A stretch of DNA of 64,000 nucleotides from Salinisphaera sp. Q1T1-3 (lineage in GTDB: Bacteria > Pseudomonadota > Gammaproteobacteria > Nevskiales > Salinisphaeraceae), in the NCBI RefSeq assembly GCF_003602005.1, contig NZ_QZWD01000004.1, positions 1 to 64,000 of the forward strand, read 5' to 3'. The notes beneath the pieces are model-generated. The model was not told where the DNA came from and did not search any database. It was given only the letters and a program-made list of their open reading frames with translations. Both the position numbers and the translations under genes were made by a program. Of this stretch, positions 36,814 to 46,076 are shown piece by piece (position 1 is the stretch's first letter; each line of letters begins with the position of its first letter).

Positions 36814-36842
36814 TTGTGCACGCTTGGCAGAAATGCTTAAAT
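36814..36842 (+). promoter_or_regulatory. rpmB: Probable promoter of rpmB-rpmG
   Basis: TTGTGC at 36814-36819 and TTAAAT at 36837-36842 are spaced by 17 bp, about 45 bp upstream of the rpmB start and just after the preceding terminator. Confidence 0.45.
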
Positions 36843-36888
36843 ACGCGGCTTCGCCGACGCCGATCAGCGCGCGACCAGGAGTTCATCA

Positions 36889-37125
36889 ATGTCCCAGATT
36901 TGTCAGGTCACCGGCAAGAAGCCGGTTACCGGTTACAACGTTTCGCACGCCCACAACAAGACGAAGCGTCGCTTCGTGCCGAATCTGCACCGGCATCGCT
37001 TCTGGGTCGATTCGGAGCAGCGCTACGTGCGTCTTCGGGTTTCTGCCAAGGGTATGCGTATCATCGATCGTCAAGGCATCGAAAGCGTCCTTGCCGACCT
37101 TCGCAAGCGTGGGGAGAAAGTCTAA
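36889..37125 (+). CDS. rpmB: 50S ribosomal protein L28
   Basis: A 78-residue ribosomal protein with the typical start [20 protein letters not shown], basic core [17 protein letters not shown] and [24 protein letters not shown] lies 8-9 bp before the ATG. The stop TAA overlaps the rpmG start (TAATG), so the pair is co-translated, as in most gammaproteobacteria. Confidence 0.98.
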   Translation: MSQICQVTGKKPVTGYNVSHAHNKTKRRFVPNLHRHRFWVDSEQRYVRLRVSAKGMRIIDRQGIESVLADLRKRGEKV

Positions 37126-37280
37126 TGCGCGAAAAGATTCGCATGGTCTCGACGGCAGACACCGGCGTGTTCTACACCACGTTCAAGAACAAGCGGAATA
37201 CGCCCGACAAGCTCGAGATGAAGAAGTACGATCCGAAGGCTCGCAAGCACGTGGTCTTCAAGGAAGCCAAGATCAAGTAA
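37125..37280 (+). CDS. rpmG: 50S ribosomal protein L33
   Basis: A 51-residue protein with sequence [20 protein letters not shown] at the start and [19 protein letters not shown]-like C-terminus. It lacks the CxxC zinc pairs, so this is the zinc-independent C-minus form. GGGGAG lies just upstream inside rpmB. Confidence 0.98.
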   Translation: MREKIRMVSTADTGVFYTTFKNKRNTPDKLEMKKYDPKARKHVVFKEAKIK

Positions 37281-37305
37281 CGATCGCGTACGCGCCGATC
37301 GTGGG

Positions 37306-37332
37306 AAAGCCGGCCTCGTGCCGGCTTTTTTG
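37306..37332 (+). terminator. Rho-independent terminator after rpmG
   Basis: The stem AAAGCCGGC/GCCGGCTTT with loop CTCGT runs into a tract of T residues, 26 bp beyond the rpmG stop. Confidence 0.9.
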
Positions 37333-37431
37333 TGTGCGACGCCCCATATCCGGGTCTCGGGCGAGACCGTTCGCCGATACCGCCGCCCGATTGGCTAAGC
37401 TGATGTTTTGTCCTCGAGGGCGAGACGACGG

Positions 37432-38373
37432 ATGACTGAGGAGCCGCTGCTCTGCGCGCAGGGCCTGACTCGCGACTATGGCCCGCATCGCGCCGTGGCC
37501 GATATCGATATGTCGGTCGCGGCCGGCGAAGTCCTCGGCCTGCTCGGCGCCAACGGGGCCGGCAAGACCACGATACTGCGCATGCTGGCCGGCACCCTCG
37601 CGCCCTCGGCCGGGCATGTGTCGATCGCCGGCCACGATCTGGACCGCGCCGCCCGCCGGGCCAAGCAACATCTGGGCTACCTGCCGGAGCGGGTGCCGGT
37701 CTATCCGGAACTCACCGTCGATGAATATCTGGCGTTTGCCGCGCGGCTGCACGGCATCCCGCGGGCCGAGCGCCGCGACGCCATCGCGCGTGCCGTGGCC
37801 GAGACCGGGCTTGCACCGGTGCGGCGACGCTTGATCGGACATCTGTCCAAGGGCTATGCCCAGCGGGCCGGCATCGCCCAGGCGATCGTGCATCGGCCGG
37901 ATGTGCTGATTCTCGACGAACCCACCGCCGGTCTCGACCCGCATCAGCTGGCCGGCGTGCGGCTGCTGATCCAGCAACTGGCCGAACGGCACGTGGTGAT
38001 CCTGTCCAGTCACATGCTTTCGGAAATCCAGGCCGTGGCCACACGCGTGATGATCGTGGCCGGCGGACGCCTCGTACTCGACCGGCCGCTCGCCCGCATG
38101 GCCGATGATGACGACTGGTTCGAGGCCGGCTTTGCCAACGATCCCGGCGAAACGGCCCTGCGCGCCCTGCCCGACATCGCGGCCGTATCCGCCATCGGGC
38201 CCGGCCACTGGCAGCTGCGCAGCACCCCGGGCCGGGACATCCGGATCGCGCTGGCCGAGACCGCGGCACAGCAGGGCTGGCAGCTCCATACGCTGACTCG
38301 CCGCCAGACCACGCTGGAGCAACGCTTTATGGCGCTCACCCAGGCGAAGACCCAAGCCGAGGCGCCCCGTTGA
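37432..38373 (+). CDS. ABC transporter ATP-binding protein (GldA-like)
   Basis: A 313-residue ATPase with the Walker A motif GANGAGKTT, the signature LSKGYAQRAGIAQA, Walker B VLILDEPTAGLDP and the H-loop SSHML. The C-terminal extension of about 90 residues is common in ABC-2 exporters. The following permease, GldG-like protein and DUF4340 protein make up a four-gene set often labelled gliding-motility-type ABC export. A motility role outside Bacteroidota is unproven; the substrate is unknown. Confidence 0.85.
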   Translation: MTEEPLLCAQGLTRDYGPHRAVADIDMSVAAGEVLGLLGANGAGKTTILRMLAGTLAPSAGHVSIAGHDLDRAARRAKQHLGYLPERVPVYPELTVDEYLAFAARLHGIPRAERRDAIARAVAETGLAPVRRRLIGHLSKGYAQRAGIAQAIVHRPDVLILDEPTAGLDPHQLAGVRLLIQQLAERHVVILSSHMLSEIQAVATRVMIVAGGRLVLDRPLARMADDDDWFEAGFANDPGETALRALPDIAAVSAIGPGHWQLRSTPGRDIRIALAETAAQQGWQLHTLTRRQTTLEQRFMALTQAKTQAEAPR

Positions 38374-39140
38374 GCGGCCTGCTCGCCATCGCCCGTCACG
38401 AGATCACGCGGCTGTTCGTCTCGCCGCTCGCCTGGACGATCGCCGCGGCCGCCACCCTGTTATCCGGCCTGCTGTTCACGATGGCACTGGCCGATATCGT
38501 GAATAACCCGCAGCGTCTGGCCGCCGACGACGGCGTGACCGCCCTCACGGCGGCCGGCCTGTTTCGATTCGTCACCCTGCTGCTGTTGTTGATCGTGCCC
38601 GTGCTGACCATGCGCGGCTTCGCCGAGGAACGAAAGACCGGCACGCTCGAACTGCTGTCGGCGGCGCCGATCTCGACGACGGCCCTCGTGCTGGGCAAGT
38701 TCATCGGCGTGATGACGCATCTGACGCTGATCTGGGCCCTGGTGGCGGCGATGCCGCTCACGCTCGGCCTGTTCACGCCGCTCGATCCGGGCATGCTCGC
38801 GGCCGGCCTGATCGGCCTATGGCTGGTCATGGCCGCCTTTGCCGCCATCGGCCTGCTCGCCTCGTCGCTGACACGCGAACCGCCGCTGGCTGCGGTCTAC
38901 ACGCTCGCCGTGCTCCTGCTCGCCTGGCTGGCCTACGCGGTCTCGGCAGTCGACTGGCAGCCTCGACTTTTCGGTCAAACGCTCGATCTCGGCCATCTCA
39001 TTCGCGGCGCCTCGCCCATCGGCCATGACGATGCGCTGCTGCGAGGCCTGTTCTCGAGCGCTGACGTCGCTTATTTCGTGATCCTAACAAGCGTATGCCT
39101 GGCGCTGACCGTCACACGGCTCACCGCGGAGCGATGCTGA
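38370..39140 (+). CDS. ABC-2 type permease (GldF-like)
   Basis: A 256-residue membrane protein with about six hydrophobic helices, beginning LLAIARHEITRLFVSPLAW. It also has MRGFAEERKTGTLELLSAAPI, a motif common in ABC-2 permeases. It starts with TTG at 38370, overlapping the ATPase stop, which argues for coupling. It pairs with the upstream ATPase. Confidence 0.85.
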   Translation: MSGLLAIARHEITRLFVSPLAWTIAAAATLLSGLLFTMALADIVNNPQRLAADDGVTALTAAGLFRFVTLLLLLIVPVLTMRGFAEERKTGTLELLSAAPISTTALVLGKFIGVMTHLTLIWALVAAMPLTLGLFTPLDPGMLAAGLIGLWLVMAAFAAIGLLASSLTREPPLAAVYTLAVLLLAWLAYAVSAVDWQPRLFGQTLDLGHLIRGASPIGHDDALLRGLFSSADVAYFVILTSVCLALTVTRLTAERC

Positions 39141-40522
39141 CGATGGCGTTTTTCGCCCGACGTCGCCTCGGCTCCTGGGCCACGGCCGCACTGATCATCG
39201 TGGCGGGCCTGCTGGCCGCGCTGGTCGCCGCACGTCTGTCCGTGACTTTCGACTGGACCGCCAACAATCGCAACTCGCTCACCCCGGCCAGCCAACGGGT
39301 CCTGAACAGTCTGTCGGACGGGCCGATCACGTTCACGGCCTACATGTATCCCGGCACCGCGCGCCAGGACCTGCGCACGCGTCTGGCGCGCTATACCCGC
39401 GCCGATCCACGCATTCACCTGGTCTTTCGCGATCCGGCCCGTCATCCGCAGACCGTGCGCAAACTCGGCATCGGGCGTGACGGGGCAGTCGTCGCGGCCT
39501 ATCAGGGACGCCGGACGGTGATCTCCGACTACGACGAGCCCAGCGTCACGCGGGCGCTGATGCAGTTGAGTCCGGACGGCAATCCCTGGGTGGTGTTTGT
39601 CACCGGTCACGGCGAGCGGGCCCCGAATGCCGACGATACCGGTGGGTATCAGGCACTCACCGACGCCCTCGATGCCCAGGGCCTGCGCGTGCGCACCGTC
39701 AATCTCGCCTCGGCACAGGCCGTACCCTCGAACACCGGGCTGCTGGTCATCGCCTCACCACAGCAGGCCTACCTGCCCGGCGAAGTCGACATGATCAAGC
39801 GTTACGTCGCGCACGGCGGCAATCTGCTCTGGGTCGACGATCCCGGCGCCCGCTACGGCCTGACGCCGCTCGCCGAAGCACTTGGCGTCCACTTCGCGCA
39901 CGGCACGCTTGTCTATCCCGACTATCAACGTCTCGGCACCAAGAGCCCGGCGATTGCCGTGGTCGCCAATTATCCCGACACGCCCGTCACCCGTCGTCTC
40001 GACGAGATCACGCTGTTTCCCTTTGCCGGCGGCGTCTCGCCCGTCGCTGACAGTCCCTGGCATACGCGCGCATTCATCCGCTCACCGGCGCGGAGCTGGC
40101 TGGAAACCGGACCGCTGGACGGCCAGCAAATCACTTTCCAGCCCGACCAGGGCGATCAACGCGGCCCGCAGACGATCGGCCTGATGAGCACACGGGCCCG
40201 CCCGAACAGTCGCGGCGACTCGTCCGCCACAGCTGACCAGGACAAGACGCCCGATCAGCGAATCGCCGTGGTCGCGGACAGCGATTTCATGGACAACGGT
40301 CATCTGAACACGCTCGGCAACCGCACGCTGGCGCTGTCGATCTTTCAATGGCTGGCCACCCGTGACGACCAGATCGCGATCGACATGCCCCGCGCCGTGG
40401 ACGCGCGGCTGGAGATGGCACCGGCGCGTCTGGCCACGCTGCGCTGGCTGTTCATCGCTGGCCTGCCGGCGCTGCTTCTCGCGATCGGCCTGCTGCGCTG
40501 GCTGATCCGGCGACGTCGCTGA
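39134..40522 (+). CDS. GldG-like ABC-associated auxiliary protein
   Basis: A 462-residue protein with one N-terminal helix, a large extracytoplasmic domain and one C-terminal helix (LRWLFIAGLPALLLAIGLLR). The segment SVTFDWTANNRNSLTPASQR followed by IVFVTGHGERAP-like text is typical of the GldG/IFT52-like family. It starts at 39134 with GGAG just upstream, overlapping the permease end; an ATG at 39143 is possible. It likely works with the ABC pair, perhaps as a periplasmic subunit. Confidence 0.78.
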   Translation: MLTMAFFARRRLGSWATAALIIVAGLLAALVAARLSVTFDWTANNRNSLTPASQRVLNSLSDGPITFTAYMYPGTARQDLRTRLARYTRADPRIHLVFRDPARHPQTVRKLGIGRDGAVVAAYQGRRTVISDYDEPSVTRALMQLSPDGNPWVVFVTGHGERAPNADDTGGYQALTDALDAQGLRVRTVNLASAQAVPSNTGLLVIASPQQAYLPGEVDMIKRYVAHGGNLLWVDDPGARYGLTPLAEALGVHFAHGTLVYPDYQRLGTKSPAIAVVANYPDTPVTRRLDEITLFPFAGGVSPVADSPWHTRAFIRSPARSWLETGPLDGQQITFQPDQGDQRGPQTIGLMSTRARPNSRGDSSATADQDKTPDQRIAVVADSDFMDNGHLNTLGNRTLALSIFQWLATRDDQIAIDMPRAVDARLEMAPARLATLRWLFIAGLPALLLAIGLLRWLIRRRR

Positions 40523-40523
40523 A

Positions 40524-41387
40524 ATGGCCCGCCAACGGCGCATCAATCTGCTGCTGATCGCGCTCGTGGCAAGCCTCGCCATCGTGCTCTGGTGGACCAG
40601 TCGCTCGACGACACCGCCGCAGCCCCCCGGCCCAACGACGCTGACGCGGCTCGCCCCCGATCGCATCCATCATCTGGCCGTGCGCCATCGCAGCGATCTG
40701 GTCGAGCTGGCACGGGGCCAGACCGGATGGCACCTGCAGGCCCCGGTCACCGCCCCGGCCGATACCGCCCATCTGCAGGTGCTGCTGCCGCTGGCCGCCG
40801 CCCAGCCGGCCCGCCGGCTGGGCGATGTGGGCAGCATTCCGGATCGCGTGACAGGCACCGGGGACGCCGCGATCGTGGTCCGCTACGACGATGCGGCGCC
40901 CGTGCGCATCGGCCATGCCGGCCCGCAGCGCGGCACCTACTATGTCCAGACGGATCGCGGCCTGTTTCTGGTGCCGATTGCCCATCTGGCACCGCTCGAC
41001 TGGCAATGGACGGACTGGCTGGACCGAGGCCTCGTGGCGCCCGACCGCCGGTTGAAGCGACTCGTGTTGCCCCGCTACACGCTAAGCCGCGACACGGCCG
41101 GACAGTGGCAGGCGGCACCGGCCGATACCGACCGACCGCCGGCGGCCGCCGCGGCCACCGTCTCGGCCTGGCGACAGGCACGCGCACTGTCGGTCGTGCC
41201 CGCGGATCGCACTCGCGCGCGCATCGCGCGTGTGACGCTCTATTTCGATGACGGCGACAAACAGGTCTACGACATCATCGAGGACCACCCGAATCTGATC
41301 CTGCGCAATCCGAGGCTCGGCGTGGATTATCACTTCGCCGGCAACCGCGTCGCGCCGCTGCTGCGGCTCGTGCATCCCGGCATGTGA
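40524..41387 (+). CDS. DUF4340 domain membrane-anchored protein
   Basis: A 287-residue protein with a single N-terminal membrane anchor (INLLLIALVASLAIVLWW) and an extracytoplasmic DUF4340 region. DUF4340 proteins regularly follow GldG-like genes, as here, one base after the previous stop. No enzymatic residues are recognised. It is probably the fourth subunit of the exporter. Confidence 0.78.
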   Translation: MARQRRINLLLIALVASLAIVLWWTSRSTTPPQPPGPTTLTRLAPDRIHHLAVRHRSDLVELARGQTGWHLQAPVTAPADTAHLQVLLPLAAAQPARRLGDVGSIPDRVTGTGDAAIVVRYDDAAPVRIGHAGPQRGTYYVQTDRGLFLVPIAHLAPLDWQWTDWLDRGLVAPDRRLKRLVLPRYTLSRDTAGQWQAAPADTDRPPAAAAATVSAWRQARALSVVPADRTRARIARVTLYFDDGDKQVYDIIEDHPNLILRNPRLGVDYHFAGNRVAPLLRLVHPGM

Positions 41388-41437
41388 AACCGGAGCCGGC
41401 GCGGTCGTCGTTGCAACGCACGTGCGATAATGTCGCA

Positions 41438-42253
41438 ATGCCCGAGTTACCCGAAGTCGAGACCACGCGCGCCGGAATCGAGCCGCATGTACAGGGTCAG
41501 CGCGTGCGTCGTGTCGTGGTGCGGGAACCCCGCCTGCGCTGGCCGGTCTCCGAAGCGCTCACCCATGACCTGCCCGGTCAGACGTTGCACGCCGTCCAAC
41601 GCCGGGCCAAGTATCTGTTGTTCGCCGCCGATACCGGCCACGTCTGCCTGCATCTGGGCATGTCCGGCCGGCTGCGCGTGGTGCCGGCGGATACGCCCGT
41701 CGTGGCCCACGATCACCTGGATATCGAACTCGACAACGGCTGGCTCGTGCGCTTCAACGACGCCCGTCGCTTCGGTTCCGTATTCTGGCTGACCGGTGAT
41801 CCGCATACATTCTCGCTACTCGCCCGGCTCGGCCCCGAGCCGCTGTCCCCGGATTTCGACGGCGCCTGGCTCAAGACACGCGCCGCCGGTCGCCGCATGC
41901 CGGTCAAGACCTTCATCATGGACGGCGCGGTGGTTGTCGGCGTGGGCAACATCTATGCCTCGGAAGCCCTGCACGCCGCGGGTATCCACCCGAGACGCGC
42001 GGCCCAGCGCATCGGCCTCCAGCGCTATATATATCTGGCCGAAGCCATCAAACGCGTCCTGGCCGAGGCGATCACGGTTGGCGGTACGACCCTGCGCGAT
42101 TACATCGGCGTGGACGGCGATACCGGTTATTTCCAGCTCAGCCTGGCCGCCTACGGACGCGACGGCGCCCCCTGCCCACGCGGCTGCGGGCCGATTCGCC
42201 GCGAAGTGATCGGCCAGCGCGCGACTTTCTTCTGCCCCGTCTGTCAGCGTTGA
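41438..42253 (+). CDS. mutM: Formamidopyrimidine-DNA glycosylase
   Basis: Excises oxidised purines such as 8-oxoguanine and nicks at the abasic site. The 271-residue protein has the catalytic Pro-Glu start MPELPEVETTRAGIEPH, Lys in QRRAKYLLF, and VGVGNIYASEALHAAGIHP. The C-terminal zinc finger reads PCPRGCG then FFCPVCQR. The first pair is spaced C-x3-C rather than the usual C-x2-C, a possible one-residue insertion. The ATG at 41438 is fixed by the required N-terminal proline. Confidence 0.95.
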   Translation: MPELPEVETTRAGIEPHVQGQRVRRVVVREPRLRWPVSEALTHDLPGQTLHAVQRRAKYLLFAADTGHVCLHLGMSGRLRVVPADTPVVAHDHLDIELDNGWLVRFNDARRFGSVFWLTGDPHTFSLLARLGPEPLSPDFDGAWLKTRAAGRRMPVKTFIMDGAVVVGVGNIYASEALHAAGIHPRRAAQRIGLQRYIYLAEAIKRVLAEAITVGGTTLRDYIGVDGDTGYFQLSLAAYGRDGAPCPRGCGPIRREVIGQRATFFCPVCQR

Positions 42254-42274
42254 GCGTGGCACGAACCGACTTTA

Positions 42275-42548
42275 GGGAACCTCTGATCTATTCATCTACG
42301 GTCGCGCCGGTGTCTTTTGCGCGCGTCTGACAAGACGCCGCGAGCGCCGTTTGCTGAATGCAAATGAGCGAGCGGCAACGCCGCTCAGGCGCGCGCAAAA
42401 GCCCGGCCGCCAAGCGGTTTGGCCCAAAAGGCCGCGCTACGGCGTTGCATGGCTGGATCATGGCGTGGCTATGACGCGGCGCCATGCGCCTTGTATCGTG
42501 GCCTTTGGGGACTCAAACGCGACCGTGGATGAATAGATCAGAGGTTCC
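42275..42548 (-). mobile_element. MITE-like element, copy 2 (274 bp, inverted)
   Basis: Same 274-bp family as 7481-7754 but in opposite orientation, with a handful of substitutions in the middle. It is flanked by TTA on both sides. It fills most of the spacer between mutM and the glutamate-synthase-like gene. Confidence 0.85.
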
Positions 42549-42614
42549 TTAGATGACAGGCAAGCGCCCCGGTCGCTAACCTGCGTCACGATCCATCTCT
42601 GTCCAGGCGCTCTC

Positions 42615-44213
42615 ATGCGTTACATCGCTCTGATCGGCGCGGCACTCGCCACGCTGCTGCTCGGACTGGCCACCCTGGCCATGCCGCGCTATTTCGGGCT
42701 GTTCTTCATCATCGCGGCGCTGTTCCTGCTACTCGGCATCCGCGATCTGTTCCAGTCGCAGCACGCGCTGTTGCGCAACTATCCGCTGATGGCGCACTTC
42801 CGCTGGTTCTTCGAGGCCATCCGCCCGGAAATCCGGCAATATTTGATCGAGTCCGATACGGAAGCCGCGCCGTTCTCCCGCGAATCGCGCAGTCAGGTCT
42901 ATGCACGCGCCAAGGGCGACAACGACGCCGACCCGTTCGGCACCGAACTCAACGTGTATGCCGAAGGCCATGAATGGATGGCGCATTCGATCGCGGCCCG
43001 CAAGCCATCGGAAACGCCGGCACGCATCCTGATCGGTGGCCCGGACTGTACCCAGCCCTATTCCGCCTCGACGCTCAACATCTCGGCGATGAGTTTCGGC
43101 TCCTTGTCCGCCAACGCGATTCAGGCCCTGAACAAGGGCGCGGCGAAAGGTGGTTTTTTTCACGACACCGGGGAAGGCTCGATCTCACGCCATCATCGCC
43201 TGTACGGCGGCGATCTGGTCTGGGAGCTGGGCAGCGGCTATTTCGGCTGTCGTGCCAAGGACGGCACTTTCGATCGCGCCCAGTTCGTCGACAACGCCGC
43301 CGACGATCAGGTCAAGATGATCGAGATCAAGCTCTCCCAGGGCGCCAAGCCGGGCCACGGCGGCGTGCTACCGGGCGCCAAGGTGACCCCGGAGATCGCC
43401 GAGGCACGCGGCGTTGAAGTCGGCCAGACCTGTGTCTCGCCCCCGTCACACACGGCATTCTCCACGCCGATCGAGATGATGGAATTCATCGCCGATCTGC
43501 GCGCGGGCGCCAACGGCAAGCCGGTCGGCTTCAAGCTGTGCATCGGCCACGGATGGCAGTTCATGAGTCTGGCCAAGGCCATGCTCAAGACCGGCATCAC
43601 CCCGGACTTCATCGTCATCGACGGTGCCGAGGGCGGAACCGGGGCCGCCCCGCTCGAGCTCGCCGACAACGTCGGCACCCCGTTGCGCGAAGGCCTGGTC
43701 TGGGCCCAGAACGTCCTGGTCGGTGCCGGCCTGCGCGAGCGCATCAAGCTCGGTGCCTCGGGCAAGATCACGTCCGGCTTTCGCATGGCCTCGAACATGG
43801 CCCTGGGCGCAGACTGGTGCAACACGGCCCGCGGGTTCATGTTCGCGGTCGGCTGCGTGCAATCCGAATCCTGTCATACCGATCGCTGCCCGGTGGGCGT
43901 GGCCACACAGAACGCCTGGCGCCAGCGCGCGTTGGTGGTGCCGGACAAGGCCGAGCGCGTCTACAACTTCCATCGGGCGACGGTCAACGCAATGCAGGAG
44001 GTCGTGGCCACGGTCGGACTCGATCACCCCAGCCAGCTCGCCCCGGAGCATCTGTGCCGCCGCACCCACGATTCGGAGATCCATACCGCCGATCAGGTGT
44101 ATCGTTTCCTCAAGCCGGGCGAACTGCTGGTCTCCAACGGTCCCGGCCGTTACGAAACAGCCTGGGCCCGGGCACAGGCGGAGAGCTTTCTGCCGCGAAG
44201 CCACGCCGCCTAG
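42615..44213 (+). CDS. FMN-binding glutamate synthase family protein
   Basis: A 532-residue protein with N-terminal hydrophobic helices and a domain like the central/FMN region of glutamate synthase: NISAMSFGSLSANAIQALN, GEGSISRHHR, PGHGGVLPGAKVTPEIA, and a C-x5-C-x4-C iron-sulfur motif (CVQSESCHTDRC). It lacks glutaminase and NADPH domains, so it is not a classic GltB. The physiological reaction is unknown. Its TAG stop overlaps the CTAG of a repeat terminus. Confidence 0.88.
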   Translation: MRYIALIGAALATLLLGLATLAMPRYFGLFFIIAALFLLLGIRDLFQSQHALLRNYPLMAHFRWFFEAIRPEIRQYLIESDTEAAPFSRESRSQVYARAKGDNDADPFGTELNVYAEGHEWMAHSIAARKPSETPARILIGGPDCTQPYSASTLNISAMSFGSLSANAIQALNKGAAKGGFFHDTGEGSISRHHRLYGGDLVWELGSGYFGCRAKDGTFDRAQFVDNAADDQVKMIEIKLSQGAKPGHGGVLPGAKVTPEIAEARGVEVGQTCVSPPSHTAFSTPIEMMEFIADLRAGANGKPVGFKLCIGHGWQFMSLAKAMLKTGITPDFIVIDGAEGGTGAAPLELADNVGTPLREGLVWAQNVLVGAGLRERIKLGASGKITSGFRMASNMALGADWCNTARGFMFAVGCVQSESCHTDRCPVGVATQNAWRQRALVVPDKAERVYNFHRATVNAMQEVVATVGLDHPSQLAPEHLCRRTHDSEIHTADQVYRFLKPGELLVSNGPGRYETAWARAQAESFLPRSHAA

Positions 44214-44240
44214 GGCCTGTTGATGTTTCGTGCGGGTGCC
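44214..44240 (+). repeat. Solo left end of CTAG-type repeat
   Basis: GGCCTGTTGATGTTTCGTGC directly follows the CTAG (44210-44213) that contains the stop codon of the preceding gene. Only about 27 bp match the family and no right end is seen, so it is a truncated copy. Confidence 0.6.
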
Positions 44241-44305
44241 TGCAGTTTGGCGTGCGCACGTGCCGCGGTACGATTCAATCGAGAGATTCTGCGAGGATTC
44301 AGGCC

Positions 44306-44773
44306 ATGTCGCCATTCTTCCGACGCCGTCGACAACGTCAGGCGGCAGAGATCGCGGGCACGCCCGAGACACCGGCACAACTACGCGATTATGCCGACCA
44401 GTACTCGGAAACCCGGTTCTGGACCAAGCTGTCGCATGTGTTCAAGCGGGCCGGCTACGAGCTCGTCGAGAAAGCCCTCTGGCTGCACTATGCCGCGCAG
44501 CGTCCCGATACACCGCAGTGGGCCCGTGCGACGGCCTACGGGGCGCTGGCTTATTTCATCATGCCTTTCGATGCGGTGCCGGACTGGTTGTTCGGCATCG
44601 GGCTGACTGACGATCTCGGCGCGCTCACGCTTGCGGTGGCCACGATTTCGCAATACGTCGATGAACAGGTGAAGCGCCAGGCCAGCGCGCGATTGGCTGC
44701 CTGGTTCGGCCCACAGGCACGACACGGCCGGCCGTCAACCGATCCGAATGCCGGCCCGGACGACACCCTGTGA
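44306..44773 (+). CDS. YkvA family protein (DUF1232)
   Basis: A 155-residue protein with the DUF1232 core: ALAYFIMPFDAVPDWLFGIGLTDDLGALTLA, a short membrane-associated hairpin with the conserved P-x-D-x-x-PD pattern. Function unknown. GAGGA precedes the ATG at 44306. The stop overlaps the start of the next gene (GTGA). Confidence 0.85.
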   Translation: MSPFFRRRRQRQAAEIAGTPETPAQLRDYADQYSETRFWTKLSHVFKRAGYELVEKALWLHYAAQRPDTPQWARATAYGALAYFIMPFDAVPDWLFGIGLTDDLGALTLAVATISQYVDEQVKRQASARLAAWFGPQARHGRPSTDPNAGPDDTL

Positions 44774-45579
44774 GCGCGCCCCTGGATCTGCGTGGTCGTC
44801 GCGCCCTGGTTACCGGTGCCTCTTCCGGAGTCGGCGAACACGTGGCACGACAACTCGCCGCCGCCGGCGCCACGGTGGCGATCGCGGCACGGCGCGAGGA
44901 CCGGCTGGCGCAGCTGGCCGCGGAAATCGATGCGCACCCGCTGATCGTCGATCTGTCATCAACCGCGGCCTGTATCGATCTGGTGGCACGTGCGGTGGCC
45001 GCGCTTGGCGGCCTCGACATCCTGGTCAACAACGCCGGGCTGCATCATCGCGGTGCTTTCAACACGCCGACGCCGATGCAGCTCGCGGCCATGGTCGATG
45101 TGAATCTGCGCGCGCCGACTGTACTGGCCGGCGCGGCGTTGCCGCACCTGCAGGCCGCGCCGCGCGGGGCGATCATCAACGTGGGCTCGGTGGCCGGCCG
45201 GATGCCGGTTCCGGGCAGCGCCACTTATTCGGCTACCAAAGCCGGTCTGCGCACGCTGAGTCTGGCGCTGGCCGAAGAGCTGCGCGGGACCACGGTCGGG
45301 GTCTCGGTGGTCTGCCCCGGCCCGATCGCCACGGATTTCATTCTCGCCGATGTGGATGCCGTGACCGACCTGACGTTCTCGCAGACCATGAGCACGCCGG
45401 CCGATATCGCAGCACTGGCATGTCAGTGCATCCTCGACGGTCGACCGGAACGCACCTGGCCAACGAGCGCGCGCGTGATGACCACGCTCGGCAGTCTGTT
45501 CCCGACACTCCCACGGCTGCTGCGCCCGGCACTGGCCGCCAAGGGCCGACGCGCGAAACGACGATATCGTTCCGATTGA
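44770..45579 (+). CDS. Short-chain dehydrogenase/reductase
   Basis: A 269-residue SDR enzyme with the TGASSGVGEHVARQL cofactor motif, DILVNNAGLHHRG, catalytic Ser in INVGSVAG and Tyr/Lys in YSATKAGLR. Substrate unknown. The GTG start overlaps the previous stop. Placement after a YkvA gene gives no functional clue. Confidence 0.88.
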   Translation: MSAPLDLRGRRALVTGASSGVGEHVARQLAAAGATVAIAARREDRLAQLAAEIDAHPLIVDLSSTAACIDLVARAVAALGGLDILVNNAGLHHRGAFNTPTPMQLAAMVDVNLRAPTVLAGAALPHLQAAPRGAIINVGSVAGRMPVPGSATYSATKAGLRTLSLALAEELRGTTVGVSVVCPGPIATDFILADVDAVTDLTFSQTMSTPADIAALACQCILDGRPERTWPTSARVMTTLGSLFPTLPRLLRPALAAKGRRAKRRYRSD

Positions 45580-45691
45580 GCGGCACCCTGTACATCCGGG
45601 CGAACCCGGCCCCGGATTGTCTTGCGATTGTTAAAAACGCAGCGCACAGTGAGCGGACAACGCAAAACAACGCAATGCGGAGAAAAGACTC

Positions 45692-45943
45692 ATGGGTATC
45701 ATCGCTTGGATCATCTTCGGTCTGATCGCCGGGGCCATCGCCAAACTGATCATGCCGGGTGACGACCCGGGCGGCATCATCGTCACCATCATCATCGGCA
45801 TCGTCGGTGCCGTGGTCGGCGGTTTCATCGGCGGCATCCTCGGGTTCGGCGGCGTGAGCGGCTTCAACATCGGCAGCTTCATCATCGCCATTCTCGGGGC
45901 CATCATCCTGCTGGCCGTCTATCGCGCAGTGGCTCGACGCTGA
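45692..45943 (+). CDS. GlsB/YeaQ/YmgE family small membrane protein
   Basis: An 83-residue protein of three hydrophobic helices, beginning MGIIAWIIFGLIAGAIAKLI with the MPGDDPGG loop, then glycine-rich helices and a short basic end. The family is linked to stress responses but its role is unknown. GGAG precedes the ATG and a strong terminator follows. Confidence 0.93.
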   Translation: MGIIAWIIFGLIAGAIAKLIMPGDDPGGIIVTIIIGIVGAVVGGFIGGILGFGGVSGFNIGSFIIAILGAIILLAVYRAVARR

Positions 45944-45964
45944 ACCGATAGAACCCCCGGAACG

Positions 45965-46000
45965 AAAAAAGCCGGCATGTGCGTCATGCCGGCTTTTTTC
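45965..46000. terminator. Bidirectional terminator
   Basis: The stem AAAAAAGCCGGCATG/CATGCCGGCTTTTTT, with loop TGCGT, is A-rich on one side and T-rich on the other. It serves the small membrane protein gene and the convergent flavoprotein gene. Confidence 0.9.
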
Positions 46001-46076
46001 ATGGCCAATCCCCCCGAAACATCGCCGGCCGAAGTCGGGCGCGGTTGGCGCTGCATCAACAGGCCGGGCGCCCGGC

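Noticed and set aside
42288-42536. Short frames of 61-65 codons repeated at 7494-7742, 42288-42536 and 48271-48519
   Set aside because: They lie wholly inside the three MITE copies, run through the inverted repeats and exist on both strands. Their conservation reflects element identity, not protein selection.
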